Notes: a model not told the origin generated them from the sequence alone. DNA of 64,000 nucleotides from Lentinus brumalis (GCA_001792895.1 MARA01000017.1:682001-746000); one strand, 5' to 3'; shown: positions 25,125 through 37,721, counted from the stretch's first letter. Translations and numbers: made by a program.

Positions 25125-26400
25125 ATGGGCACTACAGGCTTGCACGTCGTCCACGACACCGGGGTTCCGGATATGCCGGCCGACTACACCACTCTGATAT
25201 TGATTCATGGCTACGTCTGGAACAGCGGTATGTCGCAGCTTTCACTACCAGTCGACTCAGGAGTTCTCAGCGTTGCACCCTTAGAGATCTTCTCGAAGCT
25301 CATTCCCGTTGTAAAGGCACAGGGCACCCGCCTTCTCCTCGTGAATCGTAGGGATTACCCTGGCAGCATCCCGTACACAGAGGAAGAACTGGAGGTACTA
25401 CCTGCCTCTGCATCTACCGCGGACGGAGATCACCTTTCCGCAATCCGATTGAACCTCCTATCCTATATGAGGGCTCGCGCGCGCGAGGTGTATGACTTCC
25501 TCGAGGAGCTCGTTCGTCACGACCAAGTCCCACCCGCTAACCCCAAGGAGAATACTGGCGGTATCGTGATTGCTGGCTGGTCATTCGGTTCAGTCTGGAT
25601 GCTGGCCCTCCTTGCATTCGCCTCCTCGTTCCCGACCACTGACGTATATCTCTCAAAATATGTGCGTCGTGTCGTATGCTACGGTGAGCTCTGGTCCTTC
25701 TCCGCATCGAGCCGATCGTTGATGTCGACGACTCAGATTTCTCATATGTCCTCATGGGCTATCCGCCTCCGAAAGACCCGTACAACCCGCTTTTCGACCC
25801 AGAATTGGGAAAGGAGGAGAAGGTCGTAGTATTCAACAGATGGGTCACCGGCTACTTCTCACACGGCCACTCTATCGACGCATTGGAGAGGCGCAAGCCA
25901 CTGGATGATCCTCATCCCACTATCGAAAATCTCACTGCGGAGGATCTCGCGACATGTGTGTACCCGCCTCCCGGAGAGCTCGGCGGCTCGGACTCGAGAC
26001 TGCTCCTGAGCGCCATTCAGTATGGGATTTTTGCAATTCTACGAAACAATGCCCTGTACCTCGGCGGAAGCAAAGAGGGTCTCGGACGCGGTAACTCCGA
26101 GTCGTCTGAAGGAGCTGGAGACGAGTGGTCCAACACCGAACTGCGCTTCATATGGTGCGAGCAATCTGTGTGGGAGGTCGCGTGCGGAATCTGGAGGCTT
26201 CGCGCTGAGCTGGAGGATGCGAAGGATCGGAATGCAGCTCTTCGGGAGATCAGGATTGTGCGGGTAAAGAAGGGGAACCACTTCGTATGTCCCTCGTCAA
26301 ACGCTTGGTGTGTTTCTGACGTTCGTGCTATCAGGTCCACTGGGACAATCCAGACTGGGCATATCGCGCCCTTGTCGGTGAAGAAGACGTCGTCGAATAG
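25125..26400 (+). CDS. Alpha/beta-hydrolase fold protein
   Basis: Four exons (25125-25227, 25285-25683, 25737-26284, 26335-26400) sum to 371 residues in frame. The protein has the hydrolase core order: a strand ending LILIHGYVWNS (oxyanion-side HG motif), then RLLLVNRRDYPGS, then the nucleophile elbow GWSFGS, where Ser is the expected catalytic residue in GxSxG. A second half follows with FDPELGKEEK and a C-terminal segment KGNHFVHWDNPDWAYRAL, whose His could complete the triad. The start at 25125 is the last ATG before the conserved core and lacks a signal peptide, so a cytosolic enzyme is likely. Such proteins in mushrooms are annotated only as generic hydrolases; the substrate is unknown. 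The gene sits inside a group of F-box genes with no evident link. Confidence 0.82.
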
Positions 26401-26627
26401 TTAACAGAGACTGTCGCAAACTGGGAGTGATTATTGGTTATGTAGCTCCTCCTGTTCCGTGGATAGTCGCATCGTCCAAATACCTGAATGAGAAATGCTG
26501 GCTTAGATACCGTCCTGAAGTACACCCGTGAGTACGTATGCGCACCTGAATGCGCCTGAGCCCCATGTACTATATCTGAACAGAAACTCATACTATCAGT
26601 AGACCCGCGAGGCGTTGAAGATTACGC

Positions 26628-28237
26628 TCACCTGACGTCGACCCTTATAATCTCGTTCAACTGTTCCAGGAAGTCCGCTGTATCGACTTCACTCCTGCAA
26701 AAGGAATCTCGGAACACAAGACATTGTAGTGGCGCGCTGTTCGCACTTCGGAACCTGAGTGAGCGCAGTAGGGCGTAGGCGATGGACTTGTCGATTGTGA
26801 AGTGGCACAGGTGAAGCGTGCGTAGACGAGAACCATACAGCTCTCCATCTAAGGGATTCCGCGAACAAATGACGCTGAACAGCGCCTCAACAAGAGAGAG
26901 GTCTCCGCGGGTATCGACCTCTTCCTCGACGCTGGTGGCCAGAGTAGCGAGATGAGGGAACCGCGTAAAGAGCGTGGCCCACATATCCGATGTGATGTTT
27001 TCGAGAAAGTGGTAGTTTATCCCCACGTCCATCAGGGGTGACCTCGAGAACGCGTCCAGGATGTCGTCCCAGAGCATTGTTGTCAGGTCGACCGTGTGCC
27101 TTGATGGGACGAATGCAGTGAGTTTGAGAGATCCACGGCTATGATAGTTGCTCTTTGCAGCGAAGGACACGGATCTCCTATCGATGTCGACAGACAGAGA
27201 CGACCAGTTGGGGAGGAGAGCTTGGAATGCCGATTGTCGAGGCAAGATCATAGAAATTCCTGAGGGAATGTCACCGACATGGTACCCCATCTCGTAGTCG
27301 ATTAGAACGTTCGTACTGTACGGTAGAACGAGCTGGTCCAGGAATCGGGATAGGGGAAGTGGTGATCCGCGCAGCTCCATCTGTCGCATATGAGGTAGAG
27401 AAAGCTCCCGGGAGTGTGGTAGTCCTACGTATTCTTCCGACCATATATGCCCGTCGAACTTGAGAATCTCGATCTCGGGAGACTGGCGCAGTATGCGGAG
27501 GAGAGTTGCGGGCGGCAGCGCTTCGACTCTCCGGCATCGAGTTATAACTAACTCATGCAGTGATTGGAATAGGTCTTTGTGATGCCAGGATACAGAGACC
27601 TGTGATAGGAAGACCCTGCGAAGGGTAGGGAAGCGAGTTGGAGACAGGTGCAGTAGGGGCTGCGCCTCTCGAGTCTGAGGGTCCATGTAGTCGCGTAGAA
27701 CAATCTCCTCTAGGATAGGAAAGCCGTCTTCGAATGGCGCAAGGACGGAGGAGAGGGGTATGGACTTCGTCCACAGGTATAGAGCATGGATCCGCCCTGC
27801 ATGCTGGATCAACTCTGCAAGGATGATTGCCATATTTGGGGGCCGGAGCGCCATATACTGACGTTGAGCGGAAATTGTCGAGATCTCTCAAGGAATGCTG
27901 AAAGCCAATCCATGCTTTGCCAGTATCCAGAGTCGGAGAGGGTGGACCAAAGTCTGGGAGAGGCCAGGGAGACCGCGCGCCAGTAGCGACAGACCCAGGA
28001 GATCCGTAACCACGTCCGACTCTGTAGATGTACGACGTGTCCCAACTTATGCATACTTAGACGGCGGTCCGGTCCATTCCAGGACATCCTGCAGGTCGCT
28101 GAAAATGACCGTCAAAACCTCTGGAGGTAACGTATCGACTGGCTAGAGTGCGTCACAACGAAAAATCAGTCCATAGAAATACGAGATTACTGACAGAAAA
28201 GGTGACTTACAGCTGATGGCGCCACTTCCGATGACAT
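26628..28237 (-). pseudogene. F-box protein 3, paralogue with broken reading frame
   Basis: The start at 28237 gives a nine-residue exon (MSSEVAPSA), followed by a GTAAGT...TAG intron and the F-box start LPPEVLTVIFSDL. The frame then hits a stop in PPSKYA (about 28,045). The matching continuation TWLRISWVCRYWRAVSL lies in another frame. A second shift is needed near 27,855, after FPLNVSI, to enter the long C-terminal frame that ends at 26628. No intron with ordinary splice sites repairs either break in the correct phase. Compared with paralogue 1 the domain order is the same. I read it as a recent pseudogene, or as two assembly errors. A GTGAG donor-like sequence follows the last codon, as in the two intact paralogues. 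Confidence 0.7.
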
Positions 28238-28636
28238 GATGTCGTGTCGCCTGGCGGAGACTCCGTTCTAGGGGATATCTTGACCGCGACTAGACTACAC
28301 GTAGCGAGTGTCAGCAGGCGTGACTGTACCAATCTTGCGGTTGTCTCCGGAAGCAAGAGCACCAGGGGGCTCACCGACAATGGAAAGCGCAGCCGTGTTC
28401 ACGCTACGTGGTGGTGGTCGAAGTAAAAGCGCGACAACCATGAGCAGCGCCCATGGATGAGGAGGGAGTCGATGCCTGTCAGTGCCCATGGAGACGATGA
28501 GAAAATATGAATTGCAAGCAAGTGGTATCCGACCCATCACAAGTCCAATCCGCGAAAGAAACGACAATCGTACAAGTTCAACCCAAGATGATCACGCAAG
28601 CAGATATCTGTCCATCAGCCTCCCGCACCGTCCGCG
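28238..28636. other. Intergenic spacer
   Basis: About 400 bases with the promoter of F-box gene 3 and the 3' untranslated region of the Argonaute gene. No gene is seen. Confidence 0.6.
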
Positions 28637-31600
28637 TCAGATGTAGAACATACTCTCCCTCAAATCCGGATGGACGCCGTTACCCCACGTCTTCCTCGCG
28701 TTCTCAAACACGCGGTCCTTCTCTGCTTCGCGGTCCGCCGTAGACGTCGACCTTGCCCCGCCAGCGACAGAGGAGCGGTCGTCCGCGGTGTTCATCAGCA
28801 CATTGAGGTAGCTCCGCCCGCGCTCGCACGCGATGTCCGCGTAGTACGCAGCGGGGACCAAGCTCACCGCCTTCGTCGCGCGAGCGTACAGGTAGCTCGC
28901 AGTGTGCGTGCCCTGCTGGAGCGTGTCCGCGTCGAAGCCGTTCTCGTCGTACACGACGGTGTAGTGCGTAGGCCGAACATGTCCTTGCAGCCCGTTGTGC
29001 GCCTGCCACGGTATCAGTATCAGCCGAGGCCAACGACGCGGGGCTCACGTACCTGGAGATACCAGTCGAAATTGTAAACGTCGGTCACACCCTTGTCGAC
29101 GACGGTGCCAGGGAGCGTGTTGCCGTTGCGCGACGCGTTCTGGGCGTCGGGCGCCCAAAACCTGGCATGGTGGCGTTTACCGCAGATGACGATCGTGAGG
29201 CTGGGCTTGTACGGCTGCTGAGGGGAGATTTGCTTGAAGGCCGCTTGAAGCCTCGGCAGTTCATGCTGGATGACTTGGGAATACTGGCCCTATACGGCAC
29301 AATGAGCTCATGCAAGAGGGAAAGAAGCGAGGGGCCTCGTACCTCGGAGACACCATCGCGGTAGACGATGATTCTGTCCGGAAGCCGTTTGTTCTTCTTC
29401 TGGTATAGCTGGAGGCGTTCGATCGTCATCTGCGTCAGGCCCTCCACCATCTAGTGTGCATGTACACGATCAGCGAGGGCGAAGTAAGCGTGAATAAAAG
29501 ATGATAGCTCACCTCCTTACTCTCCTTGTTCCAGTCCGCCTTCTGCAACATGAGACTAGCGGGGAACTGCGCGAAGTTATCATCGACGCTCGCGACTACC
29601 GCCGCAATGCTCGGCGTGCCGGGGACACTCTTCGGACTCGGGTGCGTCACGTCGATACCCATGACCATAGTCTTCTTCGTCTTCAACCACGCCATGGAGC
29701 GCTGGTCCAGCGCGTGGTTGATCCCGCCCAGCTTCGTGTTGACCTTGAGGACGACGTTCGAGAAGTATTGGTCCTGCTTGTTGTCTTGCTCCGGACGCGC
29801 CTTGTTGCGCATGAGCAGCATGTGGACGGTGTGCATGCCCATGTCGACGTCCGCGAGCTTCTTGATGCCGTGATAGATAAATTTGTCGACCCCTGACAGG
29901 AGGACGAGTATGAAGCTGGGCTTCGCGTCCTTGTTCAGGTTTGCACGGAATGTCTGCTTGATGGCCTCCAGAGCGCGCTCGCGGTTTGGACCGTCCTCGC
30001 GCGGTTTCGGGAGGTTGACGGTCATGATCTTTGGCTCGGATCTGGCGCCATTGATCCCCGCAGCGTTGCACTTCGCGAGGAACTTCTTGAGGAAGTTCGT
30101 CAGCTCAGGATCTCTTTCATCCTGGAACTCGCCACGACGACCCTCTTGGACGAGGAGGACAGCCCAGCGCGTCATCGTCCCGCCGGCCTGCAGCTTGACC
30201 TCGAGGATGTTCCATCCGGCATCGCGGACCTGCGGTGGCCTCCCTTCACGATAGGAGACCGTGGGAGCTGGAAGAAGTCGGGAGGGCACGACAGTCATCT
30301 CCGGAGCGACACTGAGTCCGAATGCGCCGAGCGTTGCGCCTGGTGCGTTCGCGCGAAGACCCAGCTCCTCGAAGCCATGGTTGACGATAGCATTGCCGTT
30401 GAAGGCAGGAGGGTTGCATGCAACTTTGATCATTGCGGCCGTCTGGTCCGCGTCAAGCTTGCCGCGGTACGCCTGCCCGGGCACGATCTCGCATAACTCG
30501 ACGGGTAGCAGGATCTGCTTGTCCCGCCTCGAGCTGACGTTGATAAGGGGGAGATCGCGGGCGTGGCGGAGATTGATACGATACTCTACGGCGATGGTGA
30601 GCAAAGACAAATAAGAGACGAATGAGGACATACTGCGTTTGAAGAAGTTCTCCACGGTAATCATGCCACCGAGCTCTGGACAGTCGAACTTCTCCGTGGC
30701 GGCCGTCTTGCCGGTCATGATTCGGAAGATGGTGTGCTTCTTTGTGTACCCTAGGTGCTTCGTCGACACCTTCAATCGATCAGCGAACGACTGGGGCATA
30801 CCACCCCCCGTCTGCTGGCTGAACGCGAGCATAGCCTCCGCCAGGTTCCCAGGGGTGTAGAAGGCGGTCATGCAGACGTTGATGTTGACCATCAGCTGCT
30901 TGTACATGGGGCGAATGGACATGAAGAAGCCGCGGTACGCCTCGACGCCGAGAGACAACGGGTGGTGCTGTGATGACGAAGGGAAGAAATACTTGTTCTT
31001 ACCGACGCGGACGCCTCGCCTGGATGCATACTGCTGGAGGACCAGGTTCAGCGCCGATACCAGAGGCTGCGTGTCTACGTCGCGGTGACGAGGGTCGCCA
31101 CTCATGTATCTAAAAGCCTATGAGCTGACTTGACGGAAGCGTACGGGGTGTGGTACTCACTGAACTAGCGTCGACGTGTTGAGTTCCCCGAGCAATTTGA
31201 TCTCCACAGTAAACGTCATGGCCTTGGGGTCATCCGTCTGGTCCTCCTCACGATATCGGATGGGGATCTCTAGCGGCTGCGGTAGCTTTTCCGCGGAAAC
31301 CATCCTCTGACTGCGGTCGTGGGCCACATGCCGCACATACTGGGAGAATTGCGGACTCTCCTCGACAAGCTCCATGATGCGACCGCGCCGATCGCCCTTC
31401 GCCTGGGCTTTCGGCAAGATCGCAATCTCGTACTCGTAGTAGGTCATCTTCGGCGGAAGCTTCACCGCGAAGAAGTTCGTCCGGATGACGCCAGCTTTGC
31501 CCAGCTGGCCCCATCCGGGACGAAGAGGCATCTCTCTCTGCACTTGGAGACGCTTGAAAGACTGGACGAGTTTGTCGAGATCGGGGATACGAGGTTCCAG

Positions 31601-31896
31601 CTGTAATGACTGTCCGGCAGCGAAGACTTCCGCAGGGCCACCAAAACCACCGCGTGAGGCTCCTCCACCGCGCCCTCCGCCGCGACCTGGTCCGTAACTA
31701 CCTCCGCTGGAGACGGGGGGCCACCACCACGAGGAGCCCCACGGCCGCGAGGGCCACCGCCTCCAGTTGCTCCGCTGTACCCAGACTCGGCCGCGGAAGG
31801 CGCTGGGCTGCCTCTCCCTCGAGCAGAGGACGAGGGCGTGCCCCGACCACCACGACCCCCACGGCCGCGACCACCACCGCGTTGCTGTTGACTCAT
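28637..31896 (-). CDS. Argonaute (PAZ-PIWI) RNA-silencing protein
   Basis: Argonaute binds small RNAs and cuts or silences matching transcripts. The start at 31896 opens an RGG-rich tail (MSQQQRGGGRGRGG), then the N domain, a PAZ domain around 30,850-30,450 (FFKRKYRINL across an intron, then DLPLINV and ELCEIVPGQ), the MID domain, and PIWI. PIWI carries GIDVTHPSP, YRDGVSE and RPTHYTVVYDENG, giving Asp, Asp and His of the D-E-D-H slicer set. Helix-rich sequence after LMLQKADW can supply the Glu. The protein ends MFYI at 28637. About six introns are visible, for example 31110-31160. The RGG tail and the downstream frame reading SLQLEPRIPDLDKL are in different frames. The break lies near a run of six G at 31715-31720, and only a weak intron could bridge it. 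Slicer activity is inferred from residues. Confidence 0.93.
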
Positions 31897-32571
31897 ATGA
31901 GGATAGACGGGAAACTGGAGAACGTGTGAGTACCCGGAAGACTGATAGTGACAGAAGAATGTGCGCGAGAATGCTGGATGGAACGATCCGTGCATCTCAG
32001 CAAAAAGAACATGCGCTGCAGGTAAGAATCGAGACGTGCGGATATTCATGTTCTGCTGCAGCGAAGGCAAGCCGATGGTTGGATAGATGAGCACTTACTG
32101 ATAGCGTCGGATGTATGTCAGATATTGAGAATCACCTTCAATTGAGCGTTGTGCTGCCTCGGTGTTGCCAGGAGTCGATCAAAGAGATGAGTACGAGAGA
32201 TGTAGCGAATGTCCTGCCCAACGCTGGCTTTTATATGTATGTGATTGTGTACAAAGGTGTGCTGCGGTACCTGCGGTAAGTACCCGGGATTACGTAATTA
32301 TTCGGCAATCAAGCACGAGCCTGCTGCGCCTTCGTACTACTAGTACTTACTTACTTACCACCACCACTTCTACTTGGCGGGAGCTCCTCGCATGCATCTC
32401 TTGCTCACAACTTCCAGAGATTGGCTATGTAATCTCTTTCTTCGAGACTTCGACTGAGGCAAGGCTGATGATGTGCACCGCCCTGAAACCATCGCATAGC
32501 CTCCAGCCACGGCCACAAGAGTATCTGCAGCTAGGCGGCGCGCCCCAGAGAACTTGACAACATCTTCCTTC
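31897..32571. other. Divergent promoter region between Argonaute and UstYa-like gene
   Basis: About 675 bases. It holds a CTTAC triplet repeat near 32,340-32,360 and no supported gene. Confidence 0.55.
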
Positions 32572-33250
32572 ATGTGGATGCTACCTGCATCACGGGCTCT
32601 CGTTGGAACCCTCTTCTGTGTACTTGGCCTCGCCAACGTCGTTGTCGACATCCTCCTGGCTGGAGAAACCCGACTTGGGGCTGCACTCCGAAAGCCGCCT
32701 CTGTCACGCTACAGTGAGTGTCTTTTTTCTAACTTCAGATATCGGGATTGAGGCCTGATGAACCGTAGCATTTTTCGACGAGGACTATCCACCGTACCTA
32801 CCGCTGCCGTCCGCCCGAGCCTCGGTCAGGTTAACCTTCGAAGAGAGCGTCCATTTCTCCCTCACGTCCCCCGAGAGCACGCCGGAATGGGCCTACACCG
32901 GGGCCGTTGGGGATAGCAACATCCGCCTCGGACCCAACCATCGTTTCTTCAACACCGGGTTCTCCTACCAGCTCCACTGCGCCCGCTACATCGTAGGCGC
33001 GTTCGCGCAAGAGGACCCACCGACAGACCCTCGTGAACGAGCGCACGTCTCGCGATGCCTCAACGTCATCCGACAATTTGTCATGTGCTCCGCGGACACG
33101 ACGCTCGAGCCTGCCGATGCGATGACTAGGAACTACACTGCGACGCGAGCTGGAGGCGAGCGTAGCTGTAGCGATTGGCCGGGGCTGTATGGTGCGATGG
33201 AGCAGAACTGGGTGGATTGGCGCGCTTTGCAGGGATCTTCGGAAGCGTAG
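32572..33250 (+). CDS. UstYa-like (DUF3328) single-pass oxidase-type protein
   Basis: Two exons (32572-32713, 32769-33250) give 207 residues. The N-terminus is a signal-anchor helix at about residues 6-29 (RALVGTLFCVLGLANVVVDILL), which fits the single membrane pass of the family. The body carries the paired family motif: YQLHCARYIVGAF, where the usual first His is Tyr, and HVSRCLNVIRQFVMC followed by SADTTLEP. In the ustiloxin and cyclochlorotine pathways UstYa-type proteins carry out oxidations and ring closures on peptides. Here no peptide-precursor, synthetase or P450 gene lies beside it, so a biosynthetic cluster is not supported. The first motif deviates (YxxHC in place of HxxHC) and the second reads HxxRC in place of HxxHC, so activity is uncertain. 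Confidence 0.85.
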
Positions 33251-33648
33251 TCCTCCCTGTAGTCCCGATGCTGTAGAAGATAGGTACGTGCAGCAGTGGA
33301 CGATCGTCCGGTGGGTCCTGACAGTGATATTGCTTCGTAGATGTTTAGGTGTAGCTTTTGGATACCAACCCATGCTTCGCCCCAGCTCAAATTACCTCGG
33401 ACTACGCGAACTGCATGCCAGCAGTCTCCGCCCCACGACGCTATCTGAAGCTGATTCATTCGAGTCGCACGTAAGGTAAGCAAGTACTAGTACTGTACAT
33501 CAATCCTTCCGATACCACATCCACCAAGAAACACGAGTCTTCACTGTCCCGGATGGCGTATCCAACGCCTTAAAATACCATAACAATAGCAATCGCCAAG
33601 TTGGTAGTCGCATATAGTCGGGTATAGCAGTGGGAAACACGAGAAGAC
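33251..33648. other. Intergenic region between convergent genes
   Basis: About 400 bases of 3' regions of the UstYa-like and seven-helix genes. It is AT-richer than its surroundings and no gene is seen. Confidence 0.6.
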
Positions 33649-34868
33649 TTACACATCCTCCACCCTTACGGAAGAAGAATTCGAAGCACTGGAGGTCATG
33701 ACGTGCGAGGCCTTCTCCTTCTCCGACTCCTCATGGTCAATGCGTGTAGTCGAGCGTCCGGTGAACTCCAACTTCGAGTCCTGACCGAACATCGAGCTCT
33801 TGTCTCGCGTCCACGCGCGCCCGCTCAGGACACGCAGGACGACCAACTGCGGGGCGAAGCACTGCGCATGATTCCGTCAGATGAGCTCTCACGCATGGGT
33901 CGACGGAGGGACTCACGGTCATCATGACATAGATTGAGAGGAAGAAGATCTCCAACTGGTGCCCGAGCGCGAAGGTGACGATGTACGCGATGCCCGTAAG
34001 CGTCGAGAGCAGCATGCTCTCCACGATGATGGCAGCCGCGCTGGTGTACGCCCCTCCGACATTGTTGGGGCCCATCGACCGCCCGAACTGCTTCCCCACG
34101 AACGCGATGCGCGACGCAATGAGCGACGTGACGAGGACCTCCAGTCCGATGATGCACGACGTGTAGCCTATGCCGAGGTTCTTCGCGAGGCCGGCAAAGT
34201 AGTTGGAGTGCGGCCTACCGGACTCGTATAGCTGCGCGATGCCCAGCGCTGCCGGTGAAGCGTACTGTGAGTATGAGAGCACAAGCCGCGAACGGCGCAG
34301 GCAAACGTACAGAAGGAGGCGAGGTACACGATCGCAGGGAACACGATGACGCGGAGGTCGTCCCACACGACCCAGCAGCGGTAGATCTGCACCATCACCA
34401 TCAGCCGCCGCGTGGATTAAGTGTCACCGATGAATGCGAGCGTGCACATACCAGCAACCCGTCACTGAGCAGGTTCAGCACGATGGACGCGGCCGTGCCG
34501 AACGTCTGGTACCACACGGACGCGAAGTCGAAGAGGTACGCGTCCATACCCCCCTCGTAGTCGGCGTTGACGACCCACATCTCCTCGCCGAAGACGGCCT
34601 CGGTCGCGACGAAGACGGTGTTGAGCAGGAGGATAACGGTCGTGAAGAGGAGGAAGAACTTGTCCGAGGGTGCGTGCTTGTGCTTCCGGCTCTGCATGAC
34701 GCGGACGGTCATGAAGTACACCATGAGCTGCATGCCTGCGAGATGGATCCTTCCAGTCAGTATACCTGACGAAGAGCATATCGTTGAACGAGACTCACCG
34801 TAGATTATGGCATTGAAGTTGTTGCCGACGTAAAAGGCATTCTGGAACAACGCCATTGACTCGGACAT
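33649..34868 (-). CDS. Basidiomycete seven-helix integral membrane protein of unknown function
   Basis: The start at 34868 (MSESMALFQNAFYVGNNFNAIIYG) begins a protein with about seven predicted transmembrane segments over five or so exons. Visible helices include MQLMVYFMTVRV, FFLLFTTVILLLNTVFVATEA, TAASIVLNLL, DDLRVIVFPAIVYLASF, SCIIGLEVLVTSLIAS and YIVTFALGHQLEIFFLSIYV. The phrase VQIYRCWVVW before the fourth or fifth helix is typical of a large uncharacterised family in mushrooms (the DUF6533/DUF6534 type). The C-terminal tail is charged and Ser-rich. No ligand or partner is known for the family; a receptor-like role has been guessed for such proteins but nothing here proves it. Confidence 0.75.
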
Positions 34869-35973
34869 GGTGGGCTACGTCAGTGAGCGAGCGGGCTGAG
34901 GGCGGGCGACCAGGGCACCTGGGGTGCATGGAACTCGCCTGTCGCGCCTTATGTGCTCGCTTGGCTCTTCTTGATGTCCGCTCCTTGCGCTCGTGCCTCG
35001 CGGCCCGGAGAATTGAGCACCGTGCATGACGTTGCAGCGTACCGCAGGGCTTCTGTTGGCGGCATCTCTCCCATGTACCTGGCAACTGAGGCTTCCTGCC
35101 TACTCGAACACGTGAGGATATTCTGGACATACAAGGCTGAACTCACTGAGCATCCACGCCAGTCCCATGGCCAGTGCATTTGTGCTTCGTGCATGTGCAG
35201 GAGCTGCATGTGCAAAGCGATTCCCAAGGACGGGCGGCGCTACAATTTTGAGTTGGACATTCAGCTGACAAAGGCCGACATCACGTCGGATTCCCATGTC
35301 CAGATTCCCATCCCCGGGCCTCGAGGTTGGCTTCGCGCCCGATACCGCAAGGGTCGCTCTCTTCTGCGGCTTGACAGAAGCGTTGAGAGGGTGCTCGTTC
35401 CTGGACCATATCGCGCCGAAGTGATGGATAGGAGCAACGGACACGAACGCGTCCCAAACTCTCTTACTCTGCGCAGAGGCTGAGCGCACAAATGCGGCTT
35501 TTAGGCGCACACCCGGTCTCTTGAATATGTCTGCTCTTCGATGGGACATGATACGCAGCGTTGTCATGCAGACCTCGCACTGAAATCACGCAGGACCCAC
35601 GATACTCACCTTCCGACGTAGAACGCCGCTCGGCGTCGCATGAGCGCAAGAGAAGACAGGTCAGAAGGTTCGGACCCCTGGATGGGCGGCACCTGAACCG
35701 AGTTCGAGCGGTCGCGCGGGCGTATCACCCTAGACATACGGAAGTGAGGACGATGCGGCGGAATCGAATCAACACAGGGGTGCTCACGTTAGCGAAGAAC
35801 CCAGTCCGGTAGGACACATTTCGCCCCAGGCGTGTACCAGCAGATCCAGGAGACAGGAACCTGGCAGACTGGATGGAGGTGCGTCCGGATGATCGTCACA
35901 AGTATCACGTCTGGGAGCGCAATGTAGTATGGTCACTCGTAGAACTTGAACACGATCTTCGTACAACCTAAAA
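34869..35973. other. 1.1-kb stretch without a supported gene
   Basis: Open frames of 150-175 codons overlap on both strands, but none has recognisable motifs or consistent introns. The left end should be the promoter of the seven-helix gene and the right end the 3' region of the next F-box gene. Confidence 0.5.
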
Positions 35974-37721
35974 TCATCCTGGCCGCGACGACACCATGAA
36001 GACCATCCCGTCGTGAGTCAACCTCCCGTCCAGCGACTGGACGACGTTGGGAACCTCAAATAAACAAGCCTTGATATGTGCCATGCGGTAGGGTAGCCTT
36101 GTCGTTACGGTCTCCGCAAAGCTCTGGACCGACATCGTATCCGACGCATCTATCGGAGCGTCGGACTTACCCATGGCAATGGGTACATCTTGTGCGCCCC
36201 CGCCGAAACTGTCCTTCCTGCTGTGTGGACGAACGTCGACAATGAAGACGTCACGGTCTAGTCCCGACCGAGGCGGGGCCAGGGATATAGCCACTCGCGA
36301 GCCCCAAGTTGTGATGTAGCTGGGCTGCCGGGCGAGTCTGAGCAGTCGGGTGCCATCCGGGCCCCAGTCCGACCATGGAACCAGCAGCGTCTCCTGCTGG
36401 TCGTGGATCTGTGGCTGCAACAGCCTGGCGTGGATAGTCGCGAGAGGAATGACCAGGATGAGATCCTCCATGTTGTGACCATAGAGACAGTTGAAGTATA
36501 CCGCCAGGACTGTGATGTCGGGATCTTCGCGGAAGAAAGGGCGATCGCTTCTGAAGTATCGCGCGCCAGGCTCGTGGGTTCGTAGGAACATGATATCCGG
36601 ATCAGGCACACCAAAGGCAGGGAACTCGAGGTGGAGTAGACAGCTAGCTTCGGTCGCCCAGTCTGGAGGTCTCGATGCGGACGTGTGGGGGTCGAATTGG
36701 TAGATGAATAGACCTTTGTGATCGACTACCATGACATGGGACGTGTCCAAGAGGAGACATCTTCCTGATGTTGTCCACAACGATCGCTAGCAGACACCCA
36801 GGTCATATAAGCGACGTAGCTCAGGGAGGTTATCGGACGCGAACGGAAAACTCACCCAGACGATGGCCCCGGTCTTCCAGTTCATCACACGCAGCTCTCC
36901 TTGTCCGGCGGAGTAAAACACGTTGATCCTTGACCATGATAGCAGGTCGCCGACAGACTGCACAAAGTCCATGACCGGAGTCTCGAGATCGGAGAAGACA
37001 AGCTGTGATGTCCAGGAGGTGTCTATCTTGTTCTGTGCAATGCTGATAATCACACATTGAGGGATTCTGGTGCACGAGTAGGCTCGCAAAATCGCCGATC
37101 TGTAGAAGAACCTTACTTACCCATCCGGCACAGATCGGCCCTTTACGAACACAACCAAGTCTTCCTCAGGATTGACAGCACACGGTGACGATTGGTCCGA
37201 TGAAGACATCCCGGTTGTTGATATCTCGTGGCTCGTCAAGGAGATCGACCTATCCTCCAGGCCTCCAGATGTGTCGACCTCAGGCCATGCCGGACGGTGG
37301 AGCGTCCACGCGTCACCATAAGTGCCTAAACGGAAGAATACGCCTCCTGGCAAGGATGGGACGAAACCAGAACGGGGTGGAGGTTGCACCACAACATGCA
37401 AAGGAAAGGCCGTATCCCACGCAGCGTTGCGTGCGCGTATCTTCTCCAGCTTCACCGGTAAGGGAACCTCGGCGGGACCGTCGACCATCCCAGCGCGCTC
37501 CAGTTCCATCTTGTACTGGAGAGCAGTCGCCGCGGTTACGAGACTTCTGAGCTGCTTGCAAACCTGGGAATTGGCCTACATCAGATAAGATCGCTAGCCA
37601 AGTGGATGTGACGTACCCTCGTGCATCTTGTTAGATCACCGAGTCCGAGTTCCTGCAGGATCTTCACCTGAAGCTCTATCGCAAGTTTGAGGAACGTAGA
37701 GCCGGTGGCCTGGACGTCCAT
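35974..37721 (-). CDS. F-box protein of a second type (mushroom-wide family)
   Basis: The start at 37721 gives MDVQATGSTFLKLAIELQVK, whose LAIELQVKILQELGLGDLTRC segment is a degenerate F-box. An intron follows, then VCKQLRSLVTAATALQYKMEL and GMVDGPAEVPLPVKLEKI, a pattern common to a large F-box family of polypores. Four exons in frame reach the stop at 35974: 37721 to about 37,618, about 37,575-37,125, about 37,101-36,842, and about 36,788-35,974. The last exon starts after a TAG acceptor and contains the C-terminal beta-rich part (HVMVVDHKGLFIYQFDP), which resembles a repeat-type substrate receptor. It should act in SCF ubiquitin ligases; the target is unknown. It differs from the three F-box genes at 20.9-28.2 kb and is not a close paralogue. 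Confidence 0.78.

Noticed and set aside
34953..35483. Plus-strand frame of about 175 codons and an overlapping minus frame
   Set aside because: Open frames overlap on both strands in GC-rich DNA, with no motifs and no splice sites.
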